Shown: positions 1 through 6,821, numbered from the stretch's first letter. The stretch: 6,821 bases of DNA from an uncultured Erysipelotrichaceae bacterium (GCA_900544435.1 UQVG01000109.1:1-6821), one strand, 5' to 3'. Program-made: numbers and translations. The notes: generated by a model from the letters alone, not told the origin.

Positions 1-68
1 CTTAACATAAATAGAACTGTCTTTTGTACAATGCCACCTTAACTTAATGACATTGGTTCGAGGAACTT

Positions 69-757
69 CTATTTTTGTCTTGCCGAAACAATAAAATGTA
101 ATGCGAAGTAAGCAACTTCGTCTTCAGTAAATCTTTTATGATAAATACTTTCAATAGCATCATTTAAAATTTCAGCCATTGCAAATTCTTTAGGATGTCT
201 TTCTTTAATTTTTGCAGTTAAAGGATTTTCAATTTGAGTATCATCTAATAATCGATCAAGTGCAGGTGTTAAGTGTAATCCTAAAGAAACAAGTAATTTT
301 TCATTGTCTCTTAAATCGATTCCTTGTTGTTGGAATAAAGAATCTAAAGTATTTTGTAATACTTCAATAATTTCATCATCTAATAAATTAACACCAGCAT
401 TAAATTCAACATCTAATACATTGTTTTTAGATAAGTACATAGAGATAAGTGCTAATTCTGATTCTGGAAATTCAATATTAAATTTCTTGCTAAGAATATT
501 ACAAATTTCTACTGCTGAATCATAGTTTGTATTTGCTTTATATGATGTGATTTGTCCTTGACTTAAAGGAATATAATTATTTGTTTTAATTCTAAGTATT
601 GCAATTGCAAGATGTACAACGAGGTTTTGTGTAAATTGAGAAGATAATGTTAAATGATTTTTTTCATTACTTCATCTACTGCTTCGCGACATACTTGTTT
701 TGATAATTCTAAATCTTTATCAGCGGCGCTTGATAAAGCTTGATTTGATAATGTCAT
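69..757 (-). pseudogene. Tandem PRD-domain regulator (BglG/LicT-type PRDs, no RNA-binding domain), split by a frameshift at an A7 run
   Basis: PRD domains are phosphorylated on histidines by PTS proteins and tune sugar-responsive regulators. The start is ATG at 757-755 with AGGAGG at 770-765 and a 7-nt spacer. That frame stops after 35 codons (TAA, 652-650). The rest continues in the -1 frame from inside a run of seven A (664-658) to TAG at 71-69. Joining the frames at the run gives 229 residues. PRD1 spans about 25-115, with His49 in VVHLAIAILR; the second PRD1 histidine position appears to be Tyr108. PRD2 spans about 125-229, with His162 (LGLHLTPALDRL) and His221 (FALHF). Only about 25 residues precede PRD1, so the CAT RNA-binding domain of antiterminators is absent, as are EIIA/EIIB domains. 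The gene is divergent from pflB. It may be a true pseudogene, a sequencing error, or a gene rescued by slippage. The family call is firm; its target is unknown. Confidence 0.8.
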
Positions 758-857
758 AAAAAAGCCTCCTAAAATATCTACGTAAACTATATACTAAATC
801 AATTAGAAAAGCTAGGAAAAATTAAATATTCTTTTTTAGAGCATATGATTGGATTTT

Positions 858-870
858 AGGAATGATTCCT
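858..870. promoter_or_regulatory. Perfect 13-bp palindrome, candidate operator in the PRD-pflB divergent region
   Basis: AGGAATGATTCCT has two 6-base arms around a single central G. It sits about 60 bp upstream of the pflB -35 box, between the two divergent genes. A weak promoter-like pair (TTGGAT at 849-854 and TATATT at 873-878, 18-bp spacer) brackets it, so a bound protein could block a second, upstream promoter. It does not match Rex or CcpA consensus sites as I know them. Its function is inferred only from symmetry and position. Confidence 0.35.
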
Positions 871-895
871 GTTATATTAAATTTGTAAAGTAATT

Positions 896-910
896 ATGTA
901 AGCGCTCATC
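896..910 (+). promoter_or_regulatory. cre-like box (CcpA) upstream of the pflB promoter
   Basis: ATGTAAGCGCTCATC matches the degenerate cre consensus WTGNAANCGNWNNCW at all positions except the C near the 3' end, and it has the palindromic AGCGCT core. Its centre lies about 61 bp upstream of the predicted pflB transcription start. That is upstream of the -35 box, a position seen for CcpA-activated genes such as Bacillus subtilis ackA and pta. A related ATGTAAGTGC copy at 942-951 overlaps the pflB promoter spacer. CcpA itself is not in the window. Confidence 0.5.
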
Positions 911-928
911 ATTTTCTTTAAGTTTTTG

Positions 929-957
929 TTGTCTATGCAAAATGTAAGTGCTATAAT
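929..957 (+). promoter_or_regulatory. pflB promoter, sigma-A type with extended -10
   Basis: The -35 box TTGTCT (929-934) is separated by 17 bp from a perfect -10 box TATAAT (952-957). The -10 is preceded by TGC (949-951), forming an extended -10 TGn motif. Transcription should start near 964, giving a leader of about 30 nt before ATG 994. This is the strongest promoter in the window, fitting an abundant fermentation enzyme. Confidence 0.75.
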
Positions 958-993
958 TATGAAGGAATTTTGATTTAGGAGGAAATAAACAAA

Positions 994-3258
994 ATGGCTT
1001 TAACAGATAAATTCGATGAAGAATGGAAAGGCTTTAAAGGAAGACTTTGGAAAGAAGAAGTAAATACACGCCAATTCATTCAAGATAACTATAAACCTTA
1101 TGATGGAGATGAATCATTTTTAGCTGGTCCTACAGAAGCTACTAATAAGCTTTGGGGAAAACTTCAAAAATTACAAAAAGAAGAAAGAGCTAAAGGTGGA
1201 GTATTAGAATGTGAAACTAAAGTAGTAAGTGGACTTACTGCTTATGGTCCTGGATATATCGATGAAGAAATGAAAGATTTAGAAAAAGTTGTTGGTTTAC
1301 AAACTGACAAACCTTTAAAAAGAGCTTTCATGCCTTATGGTGGTATCAAAATGGCAGAACAAGCTGCTGCAACTTATGGATATGAACCTGATGAAAAATT
1401 ACATGAAATTTTCACAAAATATCATAAAACACATAACCAAGCAGTATTCGATGTTTATACACCAGAAATTAAAAAAGCACGTCATAACAAAGTAATCACA
1501 GGATTACCTGATACATATGGACGTGGACGTATCGTTGGTGATTATCGTCGTGTTGCTTTATATGGTGTTGATTTCTTAATTGAACAAAAAGTAAATGATT
1601 TCAATCATTGTGGTAGTGGATCAATGACTGAAGACATTATTCGTAAAAGAGAAGAAATTGCTGAACAAGTAAAAGCATTAAAAGGTATGAAAGAAATGGC
1701 TGCTATCTACGGATATGACATTTCTAAACCTGCTAAAAATGCTCATGAAGCATTCCAATGGTTATACTTTGGTTACTTAGCAGCAATCAAAACTCAAAAT
1801 GGTGCTGCAATGTCAGTTGGACGTATTTCTACTTTCTTAGATATCTATGTAGAAAGAGATTTAGCTAATGGAACATTAACAGAAGAAGAAGCACAAGAAT
1901 TAGTTGACCATTTCGTTATGAAATGTAGAATGGTTAAATTTGCACGTATTCCTTCTTACAACCAATTATTCTCTGGTGACCCAGTATGGGCTACACTTGA
2001 AGTTGCTGGTTTAGGAACTGATGGTCGTTCAATGGTTACTAAAAACTGTTTCCGTTTCTTACACACATTAGAAAATATGGGTCCTTCACCAGAACCAAAC
2101 TTAACTGTATTATATACAAAAGCATTACCAGAAAACTTCAAACGTTTTGCTGCTAAAATCTCTGTAGATACTAGCTCAATTCAATATGAAAATGATGATG
2201 TAATGCGTCCTGTATGGGGAGATGATTACTCAATTTGTTGTTGTGTATCAGCTACTCAAACTGGTAAAGAAATGCAATTCTTTGGTGCACGTGCTAACTT
2301 AGCTAAATGTTTAACATATGCTATCAATGGTGGTATTGATGAAAAAACTAAAGATCAAGTAGCTCCAAAATATCGTCCAATTACTTCTGAATACTTAGAC
2401 TATGATGAAGTTATGGAACGTTATGACCAAATGATGGAATGGTTAGCAGATCTTTATGTTAATACATTAAACTTAATTCAATATATGCATGATAAATATT
2501 ATTATGAAGCTGCACAAATGTCATTAATTGACACTGATGTAAAACGTACTTTCGCAACTGGTATTGCTGGATTCTCTCATGTAGTAGATTCATTAAGTGC
2601 AATCAAATATGCAAAAGTTAAAACAATCAGAGATGAAGATGGTATCGTAGTAGATTACGAAGTTGAAGGTGACTTCCCAAGATATGGTAACGATGATGAT
2701 CGTGCTGATGATATCGCTGTATGGTTATTAGGTGAATTCTTAGCTAAAATCAAAAAACATCATACTTACAGAGATTCAGAACCAACTACTTCTATCTTAA
2801 CAATTACTTCAAACGTTGTTTATGGTAAAGCTACAGGTTCATTACCTGATGGACGTAAAGCTGGTGAACCATTATCACCAGGTGCTAACCCATCTTATGG
2901 TGCAGAACAAAATGGTTTATTAGCTTCATTAAACTCAGTTGCTAAATTACCATATGAATGGGCATTAGATGGTATTTCTAATACTCAAACAATTAACCCA
3001 GATGCTTTAGGACATGATGAAGGTGAAAGAGTTAATAACTTAGTACAAGTTATGGATGGATATTTTGAACAAGGTGCTCATCACTTAAATGTTAACGTAT
3101 TTGGAACTGAAAAATTAATTGATGCTATGGAACATCCAGAAAAAGAAGAATATGCTAACTTCACAATTCGTGTATCTGGATATGCTGTTAAATTCATTGA
3201 CTTAACTCGTGAACAACAATTAGATGTTATCGCAAGAACTTGTCATGAACATATGTAA
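994..3258 (+). CDS. pflB: Formate C-acetyltransferase (pyruvate formate-lyase)
   Basis: This cytoplasmic glycyl-radical enzyme converts pyruvate and CoA to formate and acetyl-CoA without oxygen. The 754-residue length is close to E. coli PflB (about 760). The C-terminal motif RVSGYAVKF places the radical glycine at Gly729, 25 residues from the end as in E. coli. The catalytic cysteine pair is Cys416-Cys417 in [13 protein letters not shown], followed by the conserved [17 protein letters not shown] stretch ([13 protein letters not shown] here). The residue before the pair is also Cys (Cys415), where E. coli has Ala. RFLHTL and [11 protein letters not shown] in the barrel are also conserved. The start ATG 994 has AGGAGG at 977-982 with an 11-nt spacer. 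The gene has a strong promoter and cre-like boxes upstream, a hairpin after its stop, and its activase gene directly downstream. Identification is essentially certain; alternative glycyl-radical enzymes (glycerol or choline lyase type) lack this Cys-Cys pair. Confidence 0.98.
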   Translation: MALTDKFDEEWKGFKGRLWKEEVNTRQFIQDNYKPYDGDESFLAGPTEATNKLWGKLQKLQKEERAKGGVLECETKVVSGLTAYGPGYIDEEMKDLEKVVGLQTDKPLKRAFMPYGGIKMAEQAAATYGYEPDEKLHEIFTKYHKTHNQAVFDVYTPEIKKARHNKVITGLPDTYGRGRIVGDYRRVALYGVDFLIEQKVNDFNHCGSGSMTEDIIRKREEIAEQVKALKGMKEMAAIYGYDISKPAKNAHEAFQWLYFGYLAAIKTQNGAAMSVGRISTFLDIYVERDLANGTLTEEEAQELVDHFVMKCRMVKFARIPSYNQLFSGDPVWATLEVAGLGTDGRSMVTKNCFRFLHTLENMGPSPEPNLTVLYTKALPENFKRFAAKISVDTSSIQYENDDVMRPVWGDDYSICCCVSATQTGKEMQFFGARANLAKCLTYAINGGIDEKTKDQVAPKYRPITSEYLDYDEVMERYDQMMEWLADLYVNTLNLIQYMHDKYYYEAAQMSLIDTDVKRTFATGIAGFSHVVDSLSAIKYAKVKTIRDEDGIVVDYEVEGDFPRYGNDDDRADDIAVWLLGEFLAKIKKHHTYRDSEPTTSILTITSNVVYGKATGSLPDGRKAGEPLSPGANPSYGAEQNGLLASLNSVAKLPYEWALDGISNTQTINPDALGHDEGERVNNLVQVMDGYFEQGAHHLNVNVFGTEKLIDAMEHPEKEEYANFTIRVSGYAVKFIDLTREQQLDVIARTCHEHM

Positions 3259-3280
3259 TCAATAACTTAATCAAATAATG

Positions 3281-3310
3281 AAAACAACCTCTTATGAGGT
3301 TGTTTTGTTA
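3281..3310 (+). terminator. Hairpin between pflB and pflA, probably a leaky terminator
   Basis: AAAACAACCTC (3281-3291), loop TTAT, and GAGGTTGTTTT (3296-3306) form an 11-bp stem, followed by GTTA. The U-tract is short and interrupted (TTTTGTTA). No convincing promoter lies between pflB and pflA, so some transcription must pass this hairpin to reach pflA. It could set a high pflB to low pflA ratio or protect the 3' end of pflB mRNA. Confidence 0.75.
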
Positions 3311-3320
3311 CGGAGGAAAA

Positions 3321-4076
3321 ATGGAAACAATTGGTAGAATTCATTCAATAGAAAGCTTTGGATCAGTAGATGGACCAGGAGTTCGTTATATTTATTTCTT
3401 ACATGGATGTCCTTTAAGATGTCAATTTTGTCACAATCCTGATACTTGGGGATCAAAGAAGTATGAAGAATATACTCCTGAAAAAGCTCTTCAACAAGCA
3501 ATGAAATACAAAACATATTGGGGTAAAAAAGGTGGTATTACTATTAGTGGTGGTGAACCTTTAGCTCAAATTGATTTTGTTTTAGAATTATTTAAACTTG
3601 CAAAAAAAGAAGGTATCAATACATGTATTGATACCAGTGGTGGATGTTTTACAAGAGAAGAACCTTTCTTTTCTAAATTTAATGAACTGATGGAGTATAC
3701 AGATTTATTACTTGTTGATATTAAAGAAATCAATAATGAAAGACATATTGCACTTACAGGAAGAAGTAATGAAAATATTTTGGATATGGCAAAATATTTA
3801 TCTGAAATTAATAAACCAATTTGGATAAGACATGTTCTTGTTCCTGAAAGAAGTGATTATGATGAAGATTTAATTGAATTAGATCATTTTATTTCTACAC
3901 TTTCTAATGTGTATCGTGTAGAAGTACTTCCTTATCATACTTTAGGTGTTTTTAAATGGGAAGAATTGAATATTCCTTATCAATTAGAAGGAATTAAACC
4001 TCCAGTTAAAGAACGTGTGGATAATGCTAAAAGATTATTACATGTTGATCGTTATACAAGATATTTAGATAATTAA
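3321..4076 (+). CDS. pflA: Pyruvate formate-lyase activating enzyme (radical SAM)
   Basis: PflA uses S-adenosylmethionine and a [4Fe-4S] cluster to abstract hydrogen from the PflB glycine, creating the glycyl radical. The protein has 251 residues, near the E. coli length of 246. The cluster motif CxxxCxxC is Cys30, Cys34 and Cys37 in HGCPLRCQFCHNPDTW. The SAM-binding GGEPL motif and the DLLLVDIKEI strand follow. The N-terminal signature SFGSVDGPGVRY is typical of PflA. I chose ATG 3321, with GGAGG at 3312-3316 and a 4-nt spacer. An upstream in-frame ATG at 3294 lies inside the terminator hairpin and has no ribosome binding site. The gene lies 62 bp after the pflB stop and is probably co-transcribed through the leaky hairpin. 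A long hairpin follows its TAA. Confidence 0.97.
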   Translation: METIGRIHSIESFGSVDGPGVRYIYFLHGCPLRCQFCHNPDTWGSKKYEEYTPEKALQQAMKYKTYWGKKGGITISGGEPLAQIDFVLELFKLAKKEGINTCIDTSGGCFTREEPFFSKFNELMEYTDLLLVDIKEINNERHIALTGRSNENILDMAKYLSEINKPIWIRHVLVPERSDYDEDLIELDHFISTLSNVYRVEVLPYHTLGVFKWEELNIPYQLEGIKPPVKERVDNAKRLLHVDRYTRYLDN

Positions 4077-4078
4077 TG

Positions 4079-4130
4079 AAAAAAGAGTTCATGAATTTAG
4101 GCTCATCGTCTAAATCATGTAACTCTTTTT
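4079..4130 (+). terminator. Strong intrinsic terminator after pflA
   Basis: A long imperfect inverted repeat runs from AAAAAGAGTT (4080-4089) to AACTCTTTTT (4121-4130). The inner arms CATGAATTTAG and CTAAATCATG pair with single-base bulges around a 9-nt loop (GCTCATCGT). It ends in five T, and the A-run on the other side could let it work on the opposite strand. It closes the pfl unit before the kinase gene. Confidence 0.88.
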
Positions 4131-4147
4131 CAATTTGTAATTGCATA

Positions 4148-4176
4148 TTTACTTTGTAATCAGAGTTGTTTAAAAT
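4148..4176 (+). promoter_or_regulatory. Probable promoter of the ROK kinase gene
   Basis: TTTACT (4148-4153) and TAAAAT (4171-4176) are 17 bp apart, matching four and five of six consensus bases. The start would fall near 4183. Two TTTGTAAT direct repeats (4134-4141 and 4153-4160) flank or overlap the -35 region. No cre box is visible here. The strong terminator just upstream supports the need for an independent promoter. Confidence 0.5.
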
Positions 4177-4206
4177 AATAGTAAAGGATAAAAAGGAGAT
4201 ATAATA

Positions 4207-5082
4207 ATGAAATTAGGAGCAATTGAAGCAGGTGGAACTAAATTTGTAGTTTGTATTGGAAATGAAAAAGGTGAAGTTTTAGAAAGAGAATCATTTCCAA
4301 CAGAAGCACCTGAAAAAACAATGGAAAATGTTTTTAAATTCTTTGATGGAAAAGATATTGAAGCATTAGGTGTAGGAAGTTTTGGACCAATCGATCCAGA
4401 TCTTACAAGTCCAACTTATGGATATATTACAACAACACCTAAACCAGGATGGAATAATTATAATATTATGGGAGCTTTAAAAGAAAGATATGACATTCCT
4501 ATGGCTTTTGATACAGATGTTAATGGAGCTGCTTTAGGTGAAGCAACATTTGGTGCTGCCAAAGGATTAGATAGTGCCCTTTATCTTACAATTGGAACAG
4601 GAATTGGTGGAGGAGCCGTTGTTGGTGGTAAACTTGTACACGGGTTACTTCATCCAGAAATGGGACATATGAAAATGATTGTTAGAGAAGATGATAAATA
4701 TTCAGGAAAATGCCCATATCATGGAACATGTTTTGAAGGTTTAGCTGCTGGTCCAGCAATTGAAGCAAGATGGGGTGTTAAAGGAAGTGAACTTCCAGCA
4801 GATCATCCTGCATGGGATTTAGAAGCTTATTATATTGGTCAAGCAATGGCTAATTATATTTTAACACTTTCGCCTAAGAAAATTATTTTAGGTGGTGGTG
4901 TTATGCATCAAAAACAATTATTTCCAATGATTCATAAATATACTCAAGAATTCTTAAATGGTTATATCCAAAAAGAAGAAGTGACTACTGATAAAATTAA
5001 AGATTATATCGTTTACCCAAGATTAGGGGATAATGCTGGGGTTGTTGGAGCTTTAGCTCTTGCCATGAGTGTAGTAAAATAA
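4207..5082 (+). CDS. ROK-family sugar kinase, probable fructokinase (ScrK/GmuE type)
   Basis: It probably phosphorylates fructose with ATP to fructose 6-phosphate in the cytoplasm, feeding glycolysis. The 291-residue protein opens with MKLGAIEAGGTKFVV, the start typical of ROK fructokinases such as ScrK and Bacillus GmuE/YdhR. The catalytic Asp104 lies in DTDVNGAALGE, the phosphate-binding glycine loop is GTGIGGG (130-136), and a zinc site is suggested by His154, Cys169, His172 and Cys175 in GHMK...CPYHGTC. The C-terminal IILGGGVM and GDNAGVVGAL motifs complete the fold. The CPYHGTC form differs from the CxCGxxGC of glucokinase and N-acetylglucosamine kinase ROK members, which favours fructokinase. 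ATG 4207 has AAGGAG at 4193-4198 with an 8-nt spacer. The gene is bounded by terminators on both sides, so it is likely monocistronic. Mannose or another hexose remains possible as substrate. Confidence 0.9.
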   Translation: MKLGAIEAGGTKFVVCIGNEKGEVLERESFPTEAPEKTMENVFKFFDGKDIEALGVGSFGPIDPDLTSPTYGYITTTPKPGWNNYNIMGALKERYDIPMAFDTDVNGAALGEATFGAAKGLDSALYLTIGTGIGGGAVVGGKLVHGLLHPEMGHMKMIVREDDKYSGKCPYHGTCFEGLAAGPAIEARWGVKGSELPADHPAWDLEAYYIGQAMANYILTLSPKKIILGGGVMHQKQLFPMIHKYTQEFLNGYIQKEEVTTDKIKDYIVYPRLGDNAGVVGALALAMSVVK

Positions 5083-5083
5083 T

Positions 5084-5110
5084 GAAGTAGAGAAATCTAC
5101 TTCTTTTTTT
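5084..5110 (+). terminator. Intrinsic terminator after the ROK kinase gene
   Basis: GAAGTAGA (5084-5091) and TCTACTTC (5096-5103) form a perfect 8-bp stem closed by a GAAA tetraloop of the stable GNRA class, followed by seven T (5104-5110). It starts two bases after the TAA stop. Confidence 0.93.
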
Positions 5111-5118
5111 GATAAAAA

Positions 5119-5133
5119 ATGTAAGCGGATACA
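5119..5133 (+). promoter_or_regulatory. cre box (CcpA) upstream of the oligopeptide-binding gene
   Basis: ATGTAAGCGGATACA matches the consensus WTGNAANCGNWNNCW at every position. It ends 8 bp before the -35 box of the downstream promoter, with its centre about 51 bp upstream of the predicted start. That location is more typical of CcpA activation than of roadblock repression, though repression cannot be excluded. Another LacI-family regulator could also use this box. Confidence 0.7.
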
Positions 5134-5141
5134 TAATTTTG

Positions 5142-5170
5142 TTGACGGTGTGTAGAAAATGGGATATGGT
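5142..5170 (+). promoter_or_regulatory. Promoter of the oligopeptide-binding lipoprotein gene
   Basis: TTGACG (5142-5147, five of six consensus) and TATGGT (5165-5170, four of six) are separated by 17 bp. Transcription would start near 5177, leaving a leader of about 26 nt. The weak -10 combined with the adjacent upstream cre box fits a promoter that needs an activator. Confidence 0.6.
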
Positions 5171-5202
5171 TGAAGGAGAAGATAAAAAAGGAGAAAGGGA
5201 AT

Positions 5203-6821
5203 ATGAAAAAAATACTCTCATTATTTTTATGTTGTTTAATGGCTGTATCCTTAGCTGGATGTGGTGGATCAAGTGGAGATGACATAACGACTTATACGTA
5301 TTCAAGTGAATTGGATATTAAAAATTTAGATTCATCAGATGCAGATGATGGATGTTCACTTAAGGCAATTCATGCAGTAATCGATGGACTTACAAAAACA
5401 GATAAAAAAGGTAATATCGTAAATGCGGTTGCTAAAAGTGAAGAATTGTCTGAAGACGGTTTAACACATACCTACAAGCTTCGAAAAGATGTTAAATGGA
5501 CAAATGGAGATCCTGTAACAGCGCATGATTTTGTTTATGCATGGCAACGTATTTTTAGAAAAAAGGGAAGTTATTATTATATGTTTGCAGATGGAATTGC
5601 AAGCATTGAAGGGGCTCAAGAATTATCGGATAAAATTGATGCAGGTGAAGAACTTACAGATGATGATTTAAATTCTATGGGTGTAAAAGCGATTGATGAT
5701 TATACTTTAGAAGTAAAAACAACTGTACGTGTTTCTTTCTTTGATGAATTAATGGCATTTCCATGCTTTTTCCCAATTAATGAAAAGTTTTGTGAAAAAC
5801 AAGGAGATAAATATGGTAAAAGTGCAAAAGCTATTTTAGGAAATGGTGCTTTTATTATGACAAATTGGGAACCAGGATCTATTGCGGAATTTAAAAAGAA
5901 TGAAGATTACTATGAAGCAAAAACTGTAAAGATTGAAAAACTTGTGATGAAACTTGTTCAAGATCCAAAAGTTGCGGCTCAATCATTTATGGCAGGAGAA
6001 ACGGATTATGCACCAATTACTTCTGATTTAGTAGATAAATATAAAGATGATGAATCATTTAAACAAGTACCAGATGGCTTCCTTTATTATTTATCTGTGA
6101 ATTTTCAAAATGAAGATCTTGCTAATGCGAATATCAGACAAGCAGTTTCACTTTCGATTAATCGAAAAGATTTATGCGAAAAAGTATTAAAAGATGGTTC
6201 TTCTGCAGCAACAGGATTTATTCCTAAAGGTGTGGCAACAAGCCCAGATGGAAAAGATTTTAGAGAAGAGTCGGGGACTTATATTACTTATAGTCAATCA
6301 AAAGCACAACAAGCTTTAGACCGAGGATTAAAAGAATTAGGTAAATCTGAAATTAAATTGCGTATTACGTATGGTACAGATGAATCTCCAATGGATGTTA
6401 TTGCGACTTATTTACAAAACTCTTTATCTAAGTTAAAGGGAATTAAAATAGAAATGGTAGCAACAACAAAACAAGACCGTATTTATAATAAACAAAAAAA
6501 TGGTGATTATGATTTATCGGTAACACGTTGGGGACCTGATTATGGTGATCCTACAACATTCTTAACGATTGATATTTCTACAAATAGTAATAACTATGGT
6601 AAATATGTAAGTAGTGATTTTGATAATTATATGGGACAAGCGGCATCAGAATCAGATGTACGTGTTCGCTGGCAAGAATTATTGGAAGCGGAAAAGATAT
6701 TAATGACAGATTTAGGAAGTATTCCTGTATTTGAAAAAGGATCAGCAACTTTACAAAATACAAAGGTTAAAAATTTAGTGATTAAACCATGTAATGTTTT
6801 ATCTTTCCAATATGTTGAAAA
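5203..6821 (+). CDS. Oligopeptide ABC transporter substrate-binding lipoprotein (OppA-like, SBP family 5), 3' end cut by the window edge
   Basis: This extracytoplasmic lipoprotein captures peptides for an Opp/Dpp-type ABC importer. ATG 5203 has AAGGAG at 5188-5193 with a 9-nt spacer. The first 20 residues form a lipoprotein signal: MKK, a hydrophobic core and lipobox LAGC, so the mature protein starts at lipidated Cys20, followed by a GGSSGDD linker. The family-5 signature is YKLRKDVKWTNGDPVTAHDF (91-110). LGNGAFIMTNWEPG (212-225), FMAGETDYAP (262-271), RQAVSLSINR (312-321) and RWGPDYGDP (442-450) are typical OppA blocks. The frame is open for 539 codons to the edge. OppA proteins are usually about 540-550 residues, so only a few are probably missing. 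No permease or ATPase genes are visible; they may lie downstream or the protein may be an orphan receptor. Peptide specificity cannot be read from sequence. Confidence 0.93.
   Translation, partial: MKKILSLFLCCLMAVSLAGCGGSSGDDITTYTYSSELDIKNLDSSDADDGCSLKAIHAVIDGLTKTDKKGNIVNAVAKSEELSEDGLTHTYKLRKDVKWTNGDPVTAHDFVYAWQRIFRKKGSYYYMFADGIASIEGAQELSDKIDAGEELTDDDLNSMGVKAIDDYTLEVKTTVRVSFFDELMAFPCFFPINEKFCEKQGDKYGKSAKAILGNGAFIMTNWEPGSIAEFKKNEDYYEAKTVKIEKLVMKLVQDPKVAAQSFMAGETDYAPITSDLVDKYKDDESFKQVPDGFLYYLSVNFQNEDLANANIRQAVSLSINRKDLCEKVLKDGSSAATGFIPKGVATSPDGKDFREESGTYITYSQSKAQQALDRGLKELGKSEIKLRITYGTDESPMDVIATYLQNSLSKLKGIKIEMVATTKQDRIYNKQKNGDYDLSVTRWGPDYGDPTTFLTIDISTNSNNYGKYVSSDFDNYMGQAASESDVRVRWQELLEAEKILMTDLGSIPVFEKGSATLQNTKVKNLVIKPCNVLSFQYVE

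Noticed and set aside
1..68. Continuation of the PRD gene or a new minus-strand gene; a GGTGGCATTG stretch (reverse strand, about 40-30) faintly resembling a T-box motif
   Set aside because: One frame stays open to the edge but shows no family signature and would need another frame change. The T-box core (GGTGGNACC) is not matched, and no antiterminator/terminator pair is visible in the available bases. This is too short to call.
304..525. Open frame on the plus strand, 73 residues
   Set aside because: It lies antisense within the PRD gene and has no recognisable domain, so it is a shadow frame.
1956..2141. Open frame on the minus strand inside pflB
   Set aside because: It is fully antisense to the conserved PflB barrel and has no ribosome binding site or family resemblance.
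3197..3226. TTGACT inside the end of pflB as a possible pflA promoter
   Set aside because: The -35 match is good, but the best -10 at proper spacing matches only three of six bases, and the TTGACT encodes part of the IDLTR segment of PflB.
3294..3320. Nine-residue N-terminal extension of PflA from ATG 3294
   Set aside because: The codon lies in the loop and stem of the terminator hairpin with no ribosome binding site. PflA homologs begin at the METIGRIHS region, and ATG 3321 has GGAGG.
5166..5205. ATG at 5166 as an alternative start for the oppA-like gene
   Set aside because: It overlaps the -10 element and is out of frame with the lipoprotein. ATG 5203 gives a proper signal peptide and lipobox.
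4997..5305. Minus-strand open frame (102 residues) across the kinase end and the oppA-like start
   Set aside because: It runs antisense through a terminator, a cre box, a promoter and a lipoprotein signal sequence. It is Ser/Phe/His-rich low-complexity sequence typical of a shadow frame.
6578..6763. Minus-strand open frame of 61 residues
   Set aside because: It is antisense to the conserved C-terminal part of the OppA-like protein and has no ribosome binding site or domain.
1..6821. CRISPR arrays, insertion sequences, tRNA or rRNA genes, phage or defence genes
   Set aside because: I saw no regularly spaced repeats, transposase motifs, tRNA-like folds or defence-type domains on either strand.

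Overview
The window comes from a low-GC, AT-rich Gram-positive bacterium using the standard code, with AGGAGG-type ribosome binding sites and CcpA-style cre boxes. Fermentative metabolism (pyruvate formate-lyase, a ROK fructokinase, an oligopeptide-binding lipoprotein) suits an anaerobic or facultative gut-type Bacillota. The protein style is compatible with Erysipelotrichia/Coprobacillaceae, but that placement is a guess from memory, not a result.

Layout. Positions 69-757 (minus strand) encode a small tandem-PRD sugar-PTS regulator. It is split by a one-base frame change at a run of seven A residues. A 236-bp divergent intergenic region (758-993) carries a perfect 13-bp palindrome, a cre-like box and a strong extended -10 promoter for pflB (994-3258), which encodes pyruvate formate-lyase. 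A short hairpin with a poor U-tract separates pflB from pflA (3321-4076), which encodes the radical-SAM activase that installs the glycyl radical. A long hairpin (4079-4130) ends that unit. A ROK-family fructokinase-type gene (4207-5082) follows with its own promoter and terminator. Last comes the start of an oligopeptide-binding lipoprotein gene (5203 to the window edge), preceded by a perfect cre match and a sigma-A-type promoter.

How it fits together. Fructokinase feeds sugar into glycolysis. PflB, activated by PflA, splits pyruvate into formate and acetyl-CoA under anaerobic conditions. The peptide-binding protein supplies amino nitrogen. The regulatory DNA points to carbon-catabolite control: cre-type boxes lie just upstream of both the pflB and the oppA-like promoters, in positions more typical of CcpA activation than repression. 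The PRD protein next to pflB would be expected to read PTS phosphorylation state.

Most of the window is ordinary core metabolism. I did not find a convincing undescribed system. The points most worth checking are the frame-split PRD regulator and the spacing of the cre boxes.
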